64,000 nucleotides of DNA. Origin: Paraburkholderia edwinii. Lineage in GTDB: Bacteria; Pseudomonadota; Gammaproteobacteria; Burkholderiales; Burkholderiaceae. Positions within the stretch are counted from its first letter, which is position 1, and every line of letters starts with the position of its first letter. Positions 8,511 through 17,169 of the stretch are shown in pieces. Location: positions 1,302,001 to 1,366,000 of the forward strand of contig NZ_CP080096.1 of assembly GCF_019428685.1 (NCBI RefSeq). Direction: 5' to 3'. A program made the position numbers and the translations under genes. Below the pieces are notes generated by a model, which made no database searches, was not told the origin of the DNA, and was given only the letters and a program-made list of their open reading frames with translations.

Positions 8511-9239
8511 ATGAGTCAGGCAAACGAGGCAGGGCAACAGAACGTCAACCGCTACGCGGACCCGGCCGATCCGGCCTTGCCGCAAACGGGCTTCAAGCTG
8601 GACCGTGCGAAATCGGCGCTCGTCGTGATCGATCCGCAGAATGACTTTCTGAGTCCCACAGGTGTGACCTGGTCGGTGTTTGGGCAGAGCATCACGGAAA
8701 ACAATACGGTTGAGAATCTGGGACGTCTCTTCAAGACTGCAAAAGACGTGGGTATTGCCGTGGCTATCTCGCCGCACTACTACTATCCGCACGACCATGA
8801 ATGGCATTTCGGCGGCCCCTTGGAAAAGGTCATGCACAGCCTGGGCATGTTCGATCGCAAAGGACCGACCACGCTCGAAGGTTTCGACGGGTCCGGCGCG
8901 GACTTTCTTGAGGCGTACAAACCGTACATTCTTGACGGCAAAACCATCATCGCATCACCGCACAAGGTGTATGGCCCGGAGACGAACGATCTGGCATTGC
9001 AGCTTCGAAAGAAGGGCGTGTCGCAAATCATCCTTGCGGGCATGGCGGCAAACCTGTGTATCGAATCGCACTTGCGCGAACTGATCGAACAGGGGTTCGA
9101 AGTCGTCGTGGTGCGCGACGCGACCGCGGGTCCGCGGCTGCCGGACGGTGACGGCTATCTCGCGGCGTTGATCAACTACCGCTATCTCGCTCACGCCTTA
9201 TGGACCACCGAGCAGACCGTTCAGGAGCTCTCGCGCTGA
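8511..9239 (+). CDS. Isochorismatase-family cysteine hydrolase
   Basis: A 242-residue cysteine hydrolase with the complete triad of the family: Asp41 (VVIDPQNDF), Lys152 (HKVYGPE) and Cys183 (GMAANLCIESH). Members hydrolyse amides or enol ethers such as N-carbamoyl compounds, nicotinamide or isochorismate; the substrate cannot be told from sequence. The GGAGGA site (GGTGGAGGAATC) is strong. An operator shared with the upstream TetR gene suggests inducible expression. It ends 101 bp before an aminotransferase gene that might use a related nitrogen compound, which is speculation. Confidence 0.88.
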   Translation: MSQANEAGQQNVNRYADPADPALPQTGFKLDRAKSALVVIDPQNDFLSPTGVTWSVFGQSITENNTVENLGRLFKTAKDVGIAVAISPHYYYPHDHEWHFGGPLEKVMHSLGMFDRKGPTTLEGFDGSGADFLEAYKPYILDGKTIIASPHKVYGPETNDLALQLRKKGVSQIILAGMAANLCIESHLRELIEQGFEVVVVRDATAGPRLPDGDGYLAALINYRYLAHALWTTEQTVQELSR

Positions 9240-9340
9240 CGCACCGCATCCGTACCTGCCGTTGTACCTGATATACGCGGGTACAGTACTTCGGGATTGC
9301 AGGGAACTGTCGCTGGTTGTACTCGTTAGCCATCCGGAAC

Positions 9341-10525
9341 ATGGAGGGCGAGATAGCGGCGCGCGTGCGGCCGCTACGGCTGGTGAAGCCTGAAGTGCAG
9401 TACGATCGCGCGATCGATCCGCTATGGATCATGCGCCACTCGTTAGTGGTAGGCGATCCGTCGCTAAGACCCGGTTGCGGGTGGCTGCCCGACGACTGGC
9501 TGCCGGGCGACGTGATGCGACGCATTCTGCGCACCATCGCGCGCGGAGAAAACGCGAATTTCACGGCCTATGGCACGCCGCAAGGGTTTTACCCATTGCG
9601 CGACCAGCTCGCGCGACGTTTAGGCGAACGCGATATCACGGCCGGCCCCGACTCGATCCTGCTGACCGAATCGGCGACGCGCGCGATCGACCTGATTGGA
9701 CGCTTCTTCCTCGAGCCCGGCGACACGGTTCTCGTGGATGACCCGTGCTACTTCAACTTCCCTTCGATGATGCAAGCGCAACGCGTCGAAGTGGTGGGCG
9801 TTCCGCACACCTTGCACGGCCCCGATCTCGAGGCATTCGCCGCGGCCTGCGTCAAGCATCGTCCCAAGCTCTATGTGACGACGGCAGTGCTGCACAATCC
9901 GACCGGCGTGAACATCAGCGCCTCCACGTCGCACCGGCTGCTCCGGCTCGCGGAAGCGCACGACCTGATCCTCGTCGAAGATACCGTATACGCGGACCTC
10001 GACGGCAGCGCGCCGCCAGGGCTCGCGGTGCTCGATGGCCTCGACCGGGTCGTGCTTCTGGGGAGTTTTTCAAAGACGCTGTCAGGCGCGCTAAGAAGCG
10101 GCTTTATCGCCGCACGCAGCGATCTGATCGAAGGCTTGACGGATCTCGCGCTGGCCACGAGCTTCGGCGTGAGCGATCTGTCTGCGCAGATTACGCATCG
10201 TCTGCTCGTGGACGGCAGTTACCGCCACCATCTGGAAGGGCTGCGGCCACGGCTTGGGCGAAACATGAGCCTGACGATCGATCACCTGCAGCGACTCGGC
10301 TGTACGCCCTGGGTGCGTCCCGATGCGGGCATGTTCGTCTGGGTTCAATTGCCGGCAGGGTTCGACTCATCTGAAGTCGCGAGGCGGGCACTCGAGCACG
10401 ATCTGGTGCTTGCGCCGGGCAATGTCTTTAGCGTGTCGCAGAGTGCGAGCCGTTATATGCGCTTCAATGTGTCCCAATGCAGCGACAAGCGCGTTTTCGA
10501 CGTCCTTGCGAATCTGCTGAGTTGA
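9341..10525 (+). CDS. MocR-type PLP aminotransferase lacking its HTH domain
   Basis: A 394-residue fold-type I PLP enzyme. SFSKTLSGALRSGF carries the Schiff-base lysine (Lys245 from the ATG at 9341); LHNPTGVN and FTAYGTPQG are family motifs. The sequence matches the aminotransferase part of MocR/GntR regulators, including the linker-like start (EIAARVRPLRLVKPEVQYD), but the winged helix that normally precedes it is absent: the frame is open only back to 9272 and encodes nothing GntR-like, and the hydrolase ends at 9239. A TTG at 9317 is an alternative start. It is either a genuine aminotransferase derived from a MocR protein or a truncated regulator. Confidence 0.75.
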   Translation: MEGEIAARVRPLRLVKPEVQYDRAIDPLWIMRHSLVVGDPSLRPGCGWLPDDWLPGDVMRRILRTIARGENANFTAYGTPQGFYPLRDQLARRLGERDITAGPDSILLTESATRAIDLIGRFFLEPGDTVLVDDPCYFNFPSMMQAQRVEVVGVPHTLHGPDLEAFAAACVKHRPKLYVTTAVLHNPTGVNISASTSHRLLRLAEAHDLILVEDTVYADLDGSAPPGLAVLDGLDRVVLLGSFSKTLSGALRSGFIAARSDLIEGLTDLALATSFGVSDLSAQITHRLLVDGSYRHHLEGLRPRLGRNMSLTIDHLQRLGCTPWVRPDAGMFVWVQLPAGFDSSEVARRALEHDLVLAPGNVFSVSQSASRYMRFNVSQCSDKRVFDVLANLLS

Positions 10526-10563
10526 TGTTCCAACTCATGCCAACGTGCTGCTCACTTGTTGCG

Positions 10564-11454
10564 TTACTTACCTCGTTGCTCATCTCGTTGCGCGACTGCC
10601 GCAGGCGACCATATGCGCATAATCGCAACCAGCGCGGCGAATACCATTGTCAGCAAAGCCGCAATGACGCTGGATTCGTACACGTCCGCAATAACGAACA
10701 CGCGCGCACCGACACTGACTGTGCCTTGGGGCGACGTCGCATATTTGATTGGAAATTGCACGGCCATTCCTGCCCAGACCAGACATGGCAAAAGCCAGTA
10801 TCCCGAACTATGCACGGTAGAAGCGCGTTCGGACCCAAAGCGCCGCTCCAGTAGCGCGAACAGCTGGAAAAACAGCCAGCCGGTTAGCAGCCAGCCGAGA
10901 AAGTTCGTCAGGGGGACACCGAAATAGCCGCCGGGATGGCGGAACGTCCACAACCCTTGAACGGTCGCTCCCGTCGGATCAAGCGGAAAGTCAAAGAACG
11001 TAAGGACGAAGGCCGCGATCAGCGGCGTCGTGAACCGCGCAGCGCCACTCGCTTCAGACGGCTGATCTCGCGTGATCAGTTGTGACAGAACCCAGGCCAT
11101 CCAACCCGCGGTCATATAGACGAGCGGCACGTATAGCGGCACGCCCAACGGCTTGAGGCCGGCGACATTGTGCGTATAGAAACCGAAAGGGAAACCGGAT
11201 TGGATGCTGGTCGCCTCCATGACAAACGAAACGACGCATGCGATTCCCGCATAGGTCGCAAAGCCTTTATATCCATACGAGAGCGATGCGTGCAGCACTA
11301 CGAACAGCAGCAACAACAGCGCTTGCAGGCTTTGTGATACTGCCGTATTCGAACCCGGCAGCGTGCCTGACAGAAAGACGATAAACCAGCAAAAGGCCAA
11401 TACCCAGCACAGTCGCAATCGCAGGGCACCAGAGGAATTGTGGGTGCGTGTCAT
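10564..11454 (-). CDS. Carotenoid biosynthesis (DUF422/CruF-like) membrane protein
   Basis: A 296-residue polytopic membrane protein with about seven to eight hydrophobic segments, beginning LRLCWVLAFCWFIVFLSG. The motif DFPLDPTG in a loop, and EATSIQSGFPFGFYTH, are typical of the DUF422 carotenoid biosynthesis family (CruF carotenoid 1,2-hydratases). The ATG at 11454 follows the stop of the upstream gene by 1 bp, indicating translational coupling. The long N-terminal extension of the open frame is rejected because it lies inside the upstream gene. No other carotenoid gene is nearby, so the substrate may not be a carotenoid. Confidence 0.75.
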   Translation of the reverse strand: MTRTHNSSGALRLRLCWVLAFCWFIVFLSGTLPGSNTAVSQSLQALLLLLFVVLHASLSYGYKGFATYAGIACVVSFVMEATSIQSGFPFGFYTHNVAGLKPLGVPLYVPLVYMTAGWMAWVLSQLITRDQPSEASGAARFTTPLIAAFVLTFFDFPLDPTGATVQGLWTFRHPGGYFGVPLTNFLGWLLTGWLFFQLFALLERRFGSERASTVHSSGYWLLPCLVWAGMAVQFPIKYATSPQGTVSVGARVFVIADVYESSVIAALLTMVFAALVAIMRIWSPAAVAQRDEQRGK

Positions 11455-11455
11455 C

Positions 11456-12868
11456 TCAAGACCCAAAGCCGCGGCCAGGGATAGTTTGGCACCCCGCATC
11501 TCCCGCGGCAGGAAACGACGCTGGGTACTTCTCCTTGCCAAGAATGACGGTTTGGCTCGTTGCGATAAACCCGTCGGCATAGGTTGCCTCGATAAAGAAC
11601 GCACTCCAGCCGGTTTCAGGTTCGCGAATCGACACGTCGATCGTGCTGGAACCCGCTGGCGCCGTCGGAATCGCAATCCCGGTAGCGGTGTAACGAACAC
11701 CGCATGCCAGCCGGAAATCGCGTGCGTGCGGATTCGTCGCGCTCCACAGGGCGAGTGTTTGCGGCGGCTCCGACGAACTGAAGCGGATCAGCGCATCGCG
11801 GCCTTCACGGCGCAAGGTCGTGTTGATCGACGGTAAGGGCACTGCGTTCTGCAGCCGGTTGACGAACGGCGTCATCGAACGATGCGTCGCATGCTTGATG
11901 TCGTGATGCGATGCATTGGGCACCATGCGCAACGTTTTGCTTCCGCTTAGCTTGTCGTAGTAAAACCCCGCGTTATCGGGCGCAAACAGATCGTCGCCGC
12001 TCGCGTTGACGATGTATTTCGGTATATCGAGTCTGTGCGCATGGCGCGTGCCGAGATACCTGAGCGGATCGACGATTCGCATCAACGCGTCGAACTGCGC
12101 GCTGTCGATTTTCTCGTCGATATGTTCCGCAAAGTACGGGAAAAACGCGATCGGCCATGCGCCGCCGTACGAGCGGTACATATGCTTGAGTACCTCGCGC
12201 GTGTCGAGAATATCGACGGCGAATGCCACGATCGCGTCGATTCTTGTATCGGCAATCACGGCAAGCCAACTCGCCCACGCGCGTTTCGATACCGCGGAGA
12301 TCACAAACTTGCGTATGCCGAGCGCGCTCAGTTCGCGCTCGGCCAGCGACATCGCGCGAGAAATGGCCGCGACCATCGGTACGTTCAGCGGCAGTGTCGC
12401 GCGCCTGGCAGGGCTGTCAAGAAAAAGCGCCCAGCTGTGCGCGACGCTGTCGTCTTCGGTGCGTGCGCGGCCATCGTCGGTATAGACGAGGGTCTGGTTC
12501 GGCACGTCGTGGACCACCACCACGGCCGTGCGCGTTTCGCAGGCGATGGTAGCGAGTACGTCGTGCGCATAGTCATGCGGACGGGCCGCGTCTTCTTCGC
12601 TTTGATCGTGCCGCGTCCCGCCGTTGATCACGAGTAGCGCGCGTTCGCGCATTGCGTCGGGCGGTACGTAAAGGGTGACGTCGTGCTGCCACTGAGCGGG
12701 CTGAACCAGGCCTTCAGGCGACCAGTTCTGCGAAGTCAGCAGATAGGTGTGTTGCTCGACACCGGGCAAAAGGTTCTGCGCGGTTTTCACATACTGCAGC
12801 GGCTGGCGCTCGATCGCGTCCCGGTAAGCCGCGATGGCGTCTTCGAAGGCAATGGACTCGTTAGGCAT
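11456..12868 (-). CDS. PhoPQ-activated pathogenicity-related (PqaA-like) protein
   Basis: A 470-residue protein of the PqaA family, an alpha/beta-hydrolase-like group first described as PhoP/PhoQ-regulated in Salmonella. Visible motifs are LLVINGGTRHD, a likely nucleophile region SAVSKRAWASW, IVNASGDDLFAPD (acid) and ASHHDIKH (histidine). A C-terminal beta-sandwich-like region follows from about residue 370. No signal peptide is apparent from the ATG at 12868, although family members are often exported; the true start could lie elsewhere. Its stop codon is 1 bp from the start of the carotenoid-like membrane gene, forming an unusual two-gene operon. Confidence 0.8.
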   Translation of the reverse strand: MPNESIAFEDAIAAYRDAIERQPLQYVKTAQNLLPGVEQHTYLLTSQNWSPEGLVQPAQWQHDVTLYVPPDAMRERALLVINGGTRHDQSEEDAARPHDYAHDVLATIACETRTAVVVVHDVPNQTLVYTDDGRARTEDDSVAHSWALFLDSPARRATLPLNVPMVAAISRAMSLAERELSALGIRKFVISAVSKRAWASWLAVIADTRIDAIVAFAVDILDTREVLKHMYRSYGGAWPIAFFPYFAEHIDEKIDSAQFDALMRIVDPLRYLGTRHAHRLDIPKYIVNASGDDLFAPDNAGFYYDKLSGSKTLRMVPNASHHDIKHATHRSMTPFVNRLQNAVPLPSINTTLRREGRDALIRFSSSEPPQTLALWSATNPHARDFRLACGVRYTATGIAIPTAPAGSSTIDVSIREPETGWSAFFIEATYADGFIATSQTVILGKEKYPASFPAAGDAGCQTIPGRGFGS

Positions 12869-13122
12869 AAGCGAAGTGGGCGCGCGTCGCGCGCGTGAAC
12901 GAATGTTTAAGCGCTTATCTTCTTCGCTGCGATGACCGTCAGTACGCTTTGCGTTGCGCGCACAGCGGTCGACATCGCAGTCCCGTCTACTTCAGGAAAA
13001 CACCTTCGTCAGGCGGCAAATTCCCGCTTGAAAACGATCGCGAGGACGCGTGGCGGTCTTATTGCCGAAGCCCGCGGCGGCGGCTGCCGGCAGCAGCTAG
13101 CCGCAATGATTCGCCTGCAACT

Positions 13123-14127
13123 CTAGCGGCCGATCATCGTAACCGGCGTTTCGCCCACGCGCGCGAAACCGCGATACATCCCTTCGGTATTGAACGGCAG
13201 CGCGACGTTGCCCTTTGCGTCGACGGCAATCAGGCCGCCGCGTCCATCGATGCGCGGCAAGCGATTCATCACGACATCGTGCGCCGCTTCGTCGAGCGAT
13301 ACGCCACGGTAGGCGATCTGCGCGGCCACGTCGTAGGCGGCGACCATGCGGATAAACATCTCGCCGGTGCCTGTGGAGGACACGGCGCAGGTCGCATCGT
13401 CGGCATAGCAGCCCGCGCCAATCAGCGGTGAATCGCCGACGCGGCCCGGCTGCTTGTTCGTGATGCCGCCCGTCGACGTTGCGGCCGCGACGTGCCCGTG
13501 CAGATCGACGGCAACGGCGCCTACGGTGCCGAACTTGTTATCGGGATCGATCGGTTCGCGCGGCGGCGCGTCGCCCGTGATTTGCGCGTCCGGTGTGTGC
13601 GCAGCCGCGGCAAGCGTGGCGCCGTCGTGGTCGAGCATCGCGCGTTGCTGGCCGCGCGCGAGCTGCCATTGCCGGTGACGATCGTCGGTGTGGTAGTACG
13701 ACGGGTCGACCAGTTCGAGGCCTTGCGCCTGCGCGAACGCTTCGGCGCCGTCGGCCGTGAACATCACGTGCTCGCTGCATTCGAGTACGCGGCGTGCCGC
13801 AAGCACCGGATTGCGCACACGCGTCACGCACGACACGGCGCCGGCTTTCAGCGTGCGCCCGTCCATGATCGACGCATCGAGTTCGTGCTTGCCCGCAGAC
13901 GTGAAAACCGCGCCGCGCCCCGCGTTGAAGAGCGGGCAGTCTTCAAGCAGCCGCACCGCTTCGGTCACGGCATCGAGTGCGCTACCGCCCTCGACGAGCA
14001 CGCGCTGCGCGGCGTCAAGCACCGCGCGCAGCTCGGCGTGATAGCGCGCTTCTACATCTGGGGTCATCGACGCGAGCGAGATCGTGCCTGCGCCGCCGTG
14101 AATCGCGATGACTGCGTTCGAGGTCAT
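13123..14127 (-). CDS. iaaA: Isoaspartyl peptidase / type III L-asparaginase
   Basis: A 334-residue Ntn-hydrolase precursor that self-cleaves before a threonine to give two subunits and then removes isoaspartyl or asparagine amide groups. The cleavage site is NKFGTVGAVAVD with Thr201 as nucleophile; AIHGGAGTI at the N-terminus and GRVGDSPLIGAGCYAD and STTG-like (SSTGTGE) segments bind substrate. The ATG at 14127 is preferred over a TTG at 14154, which has no ribosome-binding site. No signal peptide; cytosolic. It is divergent from a PRISE reductase gene, with a 280-bp region containing a perfect palindrome. Confidence 0.9.
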   Translation of the reverse strand: MTSNAVIAIHGGAGTISLASMTPDVEARYHAELRAVLDAAQRVLVEGGSALDAVTEAVRLLEDCPLFNAGRGAVFTSAGKHELDASIMDGRTLKAGAVSCVTRVRNPVLAARRVLECSEHVMFTADGAEAFAQAQGLELVDPSYYHTDDRHRQWQLARGQQRAMLDHDGATLAAAAHTPDAQITGDAPPREPIDPDNKFGTVGAVAVDLHGHVAAATSTGGITNKQPGRVGDSPLIGAGCYADDATCAVSSTGTGEMFIRMVAAYDVAAQIAYRGVSLDEAAHDVVMNRLPRIDGRGGLIAVDAKGNVALPFNTEGMYRGFARVGETPVTMIGR

Positions 14128-14316
14128 GGGTTTGTTCTTCGACGGGTTAGACAAGTGGGAATGGGGGGAAACGGGTGAGCCAGGTTAGCACGAATTGCCA
14201 GGCTCGTCGAAAATCAAAAAAATAGCCCTATTCGTTACGTTTGATAGATTTGATACTTCGTTTGCTCATACTTCCGTCGAAGATGGGGATTGGCGGCGAC
14301 GAGGTTATCGCTGTGT

Positions 14317-14333
14317 GGAATAACCGTTATTCC
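14317..14333. promoter_or_regulatory. 17-bp perfect palindrome, likely operator
   Basis: GGAATAACCGTTATTCC: two 8-bp arms around one base, 75 bp upstream of the PRISE reductase start at 14408 and in the region shared with iaaA. The ATAAC-N-GTTAT core looks like a LysR- or MarR-type site. No regulator gene is adjacent. Confidence 0.55.
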
Positions 14334-14407
14334 ATGACCGCTGCTACCGCGCCATGACCGCGGCCAATACATTTCCCGTCACCGACACATGACGACGGAG
14401 AAATGAA

Positions 14408-15502
14408 ATGAGCACGAAAAACAGGGTTCTGGTAGCGGGAGCGAGCGGATTGATCGGCGTGGCCGCGATCGAATCGTTCCTCTCCGATGGATGGGACGTG
14501 GTCGGCATTTCGCGGCGCAAGCCGCAACTGCCGAGCGGCCGGGACTTCGAATTCGTCGCGGTCGATCTGCGCGATGAAAAGTCCGCGCACAAGACGCTTT
14601 CCGCACTCGACGGCGTGACGCATGTCGCGTATGCAGCCATCCACGAGAATGCCGACGATCTGGTGGGCGGCTGGTCCAACGCGGCGCAGATCGAAGTCAA
14701 CAATGCGATGCTGCGCAATGTGATCGAGCCGCTCGTTTCCGGGAAGTCGCCGCTCAGGCATGTGTCGATTCTGCAAGGCACGAAGGCGTATGGCGTGCAT
14801 CTTCATCCGATTGCGATTCCGGCGCGCGAGAGCGATCCGCGCGACGATCACGCGAACTTCTTCTTCGATCAGCAGGACTACGTTCGCGATGCCGGCAAGA
14901 AGCACGGCTTTACCTATACGGTATTGCGCCCGCAACTCGTGACCGGCAAAACGCCGGGCGCGCTCAATGTTTTGCCGGCGATCGGCGTCTATGCGGCTAT
15001 CCGCCGCGAAAAGGGCGAGCCGTTCAGCTTTCCCGGCGGCCCTTCGTTCGTCTGGGAAATGGCCGATGCCGATCTCGTCGGCGACGTGATCGTGTGGGCC
15101 GCGCAGTCGCCGCAAGCGGCCAATGAAATCTTCAACATCACCAACGGAGATGTTTTCGAATGGCGCAGCGTGTGGCCGGCGATGGCGACGACCCTCGGCG
15201 TAAGCGCCGCAGGCGACGAGCCGATGCGTGTCGCGCAATACATTCGCGATAACGCCGATGTCTGGGCGAAGATCGTCGACCGATACGGGCTGGCGAGCGG
15301 CGATCTTCGTGCGTTTGTCGGGCAGGGCGATCAGCATGCGGACTTTGCATTTGCCTATGGCGCGCCCGCGGGTCCGGTGGCATTTGTCAGCACTGTCAAG
15401 CTTCGCAAGGCCGGGTTTAACGCGGCAGTCGATACGCGCGACGCGTTTTGCGATGCACTTCAGTCGTTTATCGACCGCAAGCTGTTGCCGCCGGCGCTTT
15501 GA
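14408..15502 (+). CDS. PRISE-type short-chain reductase
   Basis: A 364-residue extended short-chain dehydrogenase resembling plant progesterone 5-beta-reductase/iridoid synthase (PRISE) enzymes. The NAD(P)-binding motif VLVAGASGLIGVAA is at the N-terminus, SRRKP gives an NADPH-type basic patch, and the catalytic Tyr/Lys region is FDQQDYVRDAGKK rather than YxxxK, as in PRISE proteins. LQGTKAYGVH is also characteristic. Such enzymes reduce enones. The start ATG has a GGAG site (GACGGAGAAATGAA). A perfect palindrome 75 bp upstream suggests dedicated regulation. Confidence 0.85.
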   Translation: MSTKNRVLVAGASGLIGVAAIESFLSDGWDVVGISRRKPQLPSGRDFEFVAVDLRDEKSAHKTLSALDGVTHVAYAAIHENADDLVGGWSNAAQIEVNNAMLRNVIEPLVSGKSPLRHVSILQGTKAYGVHLHPIAIPARESDPRDDHANFFFDQQDYVRDAGKKHGFTYTVLRPQLVTGKTPGALNVLPAIGVYAAIRREKGEPFSFPGGPSFVWEMADADLVGDVIVWAAQSPQAANEIFNITNGDVFEWRSVWPAMATTLGVSAAGDEPMRVAQYIRDNADVWAKIVDRYGLASGDLRAFVGQGDQHADFAFAYGAPAGPVAFVSTVKLRKAGFNAAVDTRDAFCDALQSFIDRKLLPPAL

Positions 15503-15530
15503 TTTGCAAAGCGAACGAAGAGGGATTGTC

Positions 15531-15659
15531 ATGCATATGAAAGCGTTGGCTCAAATGGCCCGAAAGCTTATGCATCAACGTGCACGTCGAGCGGTGACGC
15601 GCCGTAACAGGCAGGTAACACGCGGCGATAAGAACCATTCGCATTCAAGCATGAACTGA
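15531..15659 (+). CDS. Possible small Arg-rich protein
   Basis: A 42-codon frame starting 28 bp after the PRISE gene with an AGAGGG site 6 nt before its ATG. The product is very basic (MHMKALAQMARKLMHQRARR and on). No family recognised. Its ribosome-binding site is good, but length and composition give little support; it may be chance. Confidence 0.25.
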   Translation: MHMKALAQMARKLMHQRARRAVTRRNRQVTRGDKNHSHSSMN

Positions 15660-15695
15660 CGTAGCATGGCGGCTCGCGTTCCCACGCGGAACTGA

Positions 15696-16490
15696 ATGCG
15701 GCTTGATGCGATGTTGAATACTCTGCTGATTAGCAATGTCTGGTTTTATGTTTTAGGGGTGCCGGCGCTTCTGCTGACAAGTCTTTCAAAGGGCGGGTTC
15801 GGGCTGGGCCTCGGCGTCGTGACGGTACCGCTTATGGCGCTGTATCTACCGGTGCCGGAAGTGGTCGCGATTCTTCTGCCCGTGCTTTGCCTGACCGACC
15901 TGATCGCGCTGTGGCAATACCGCGGTCAATGGAACTGGCCGCTGCTGCGGCTCGCGATACCGGCTTCGTTTATCGGCATTGGCGCCGGCACGCTGGCCAT
16001 TCATCACCTTGGCGAAGTGTGGCTGCGGCTCGCGGTCGGACTGATCTCCGTCGACTTCGCGCGGCGCCGCATTTTCCGGACGCGCCGCGTCGCGACCACT
16101 GAAGCCGTGCCGCGCTTGCGGCCGGCTTCGTGCATGTTCTGGGGCGCGACATCGGGCTTCACGAGCTTTATGGCCAACGCGGGCGAACCGGCATTGACGA
16201 TGTATCTATTGCCGTTCAGATTGAGCAATCGCAGTTTTGCCGGCACCACGGCGGCGTTCTTCGCCGTCGTCAATCTCACGAAGCTGATGAGCTTTTCGAT
16301 GCTCGGCCTGTTCACGCGAACCACGTTGCTCACAAGCCTTCTGCTGACGCCCGTCGCGGTGCTCGGCACCTACGCGGGCATTCGCCTGAACCGCAGGCTC
16401 AATGCGACGCTGTTTCATCAGCTTTCGTGCGCGATTCTGCTTGTGATCGGTGTAAGGCTCATTTATACGAGCCTTAAGGTGATCGTGTAA
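15696..16490 (+). CDS. TSUP-family (TauE/SafE) membrane transporter
   Basis: A 264-residue polytopic inner-membrane protein of the sulfite exporter TauE/SafE superfamily. The N-terminal half has the family motif region LSKGGFGLGLGVVTVPLMALYLP; the C-terminal half repeats it with GATSGFTSFMANAGEPALTMYLLP, as expected of the two-repeat TSUP fold. About seven to eight hydrophobic helices. Likely exports small sulfur or organic anions; substrate not known. ATG 15696 is used, with ATG 15711 possible. It is followed 32 bp later by a VOC-family gene on the same strand. Confidence 0.85.
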   Translation: MRLDAMLNTLLISNVWFYVLGVPALLLTSLSKGGFGLGLGVVTVPLMALYLPVPEVVAILLPVLCLTDLIALWQYRGQWNWPLLRLAIPASFIGIGAGTLAIHHLGEVWLRLAVGLISVDFARRRIFRTRRVATTEAVPRLRPASCMFWGATSGFTSFMANAGEPALTMYLLPFRLSNRSFAGTTAAFFAVVNLTKLMSFSMLGLFTRTTLLTSLLLTPVAVLGTYAGIRLNRRLNATLFHQLSCAILLVIGVRLIYTSLKVIV

Positions 16491-16522
16491 TCTCGCGGCG
16501 TTGTTCCTCAAAGGAGCGTGAT

Positions 16523-16909
16523 ATGGCTTTGATCGACCATCTCGATCACCTGGTGCTGACGTGTGTGGACGCCGAAGCGACGAAGCACTTCTACACCGAG
16601 GTGCTGCAGATGGAACTCGAAACGTTCGGCGCCGGCCGCATGGCATTCCGCTTCGGCAATCAGAAGATCAACCTGCACGTGCGAGGCTCGGAGTTCGAGC
16701 CCAAGGCGCATTTGCCGGTGCCCGGCGCGCTGGATCTCTGCTTTATCGCCACGGTTCCGCTAAACGACGTGATTGCGCATCTCAAGAAGGTCGGCTGGCC
16801 GATCATCGAAGGTCCGGTCGAGCGAACCGGAGCCACGCAGAAGATTCGTTCGGTCTACTTGCGAGACCCCGACCTCAATCTGATCGAGATTTCCGAGCCG
16901 ATGAAATAG
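16523..16909 (+). CDS. VOC-family (glyoxalase/dioxygenase-like) protein
   Basis: A 128-residue vicinal-oxygen-chelate protein, the length of a single-subunit member made of two beta-alpha-beta-beta-beta units. The first unit starts IDHLDHLVLTCVD with a probable metal histidine; the second ends DPDLNLIEISEP with the conserved glutamate. It resembles the virulence-associated glyoxalase-like subgroup. An AAGGAG site lies 7 nt before the ATG. Function could be isomerase, dioxygenase or resistance; no substrate can be inferred. Confidence 0.85.
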   Translation: MALIDHLDHLVLTCVDAEATKHFYTEVLQMELETFGAGRMAFRFGNQKINLHVRGSEFEPKAHLPVPGALDLCFIATVPLNDVIAHLKKVGWPIIEGPVERTGATQKIRSVYLRDPDLNLIEISEPMK

Positions 16910-17019
16910 CGATTGCGTCGGCCGCGTGCGCCGGCCGCGTGCGCCGGCGCGCGGGGAAAAGGCACAAAGTGTCCTCCCGCGTGGAACAGATTGGCCCAAA
17001 CCCTGACGCCCTACGCAGC

Positions 17020-17078
17020 GCATTTCCCATGCGCTCGCCTTGATGGTCTGCACGCCGTGCCACGGGCATGGGAAATGC
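17020..17078. promoter_or_regulatory. 13-bp perfect inverted repeat before the mxa-like operon
   Basis: GCATTTCCCATGC at 17020-17032 and its exact reverse complement at 17066-17078, 33-nt loop, 91 bp before the MoxR-type gene. It lacks a T-run, so it reads as paired regulator half-sites or an mRNA hairpin rather than a terminator. Two tandem copies of a 13-bp GC-rich unit lie just upstream at 16920-16945. Confidence 0.45.
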
Positions 17079-17169
17079 AGACTGCAGTCGAATCCTTACC
17101 CACACGCCAAAGCGGCCACGAAATCAAACAGCATCGCGTGCCGCGGGGCGGATTGCGAGGACGCAGACG

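Noticed and set aside
10477..10854. Frame of 125 codons overlapping the aminotransferase end and the carotenoid-like gene
   Set aside because: Antisense shadow with no ribosome-binding site or recognisable motif.
16920..16945. Two tandem copies of a 13-bp GC-rich unit
   Set aside because: Too short and low in complexity to call a functional repeat.
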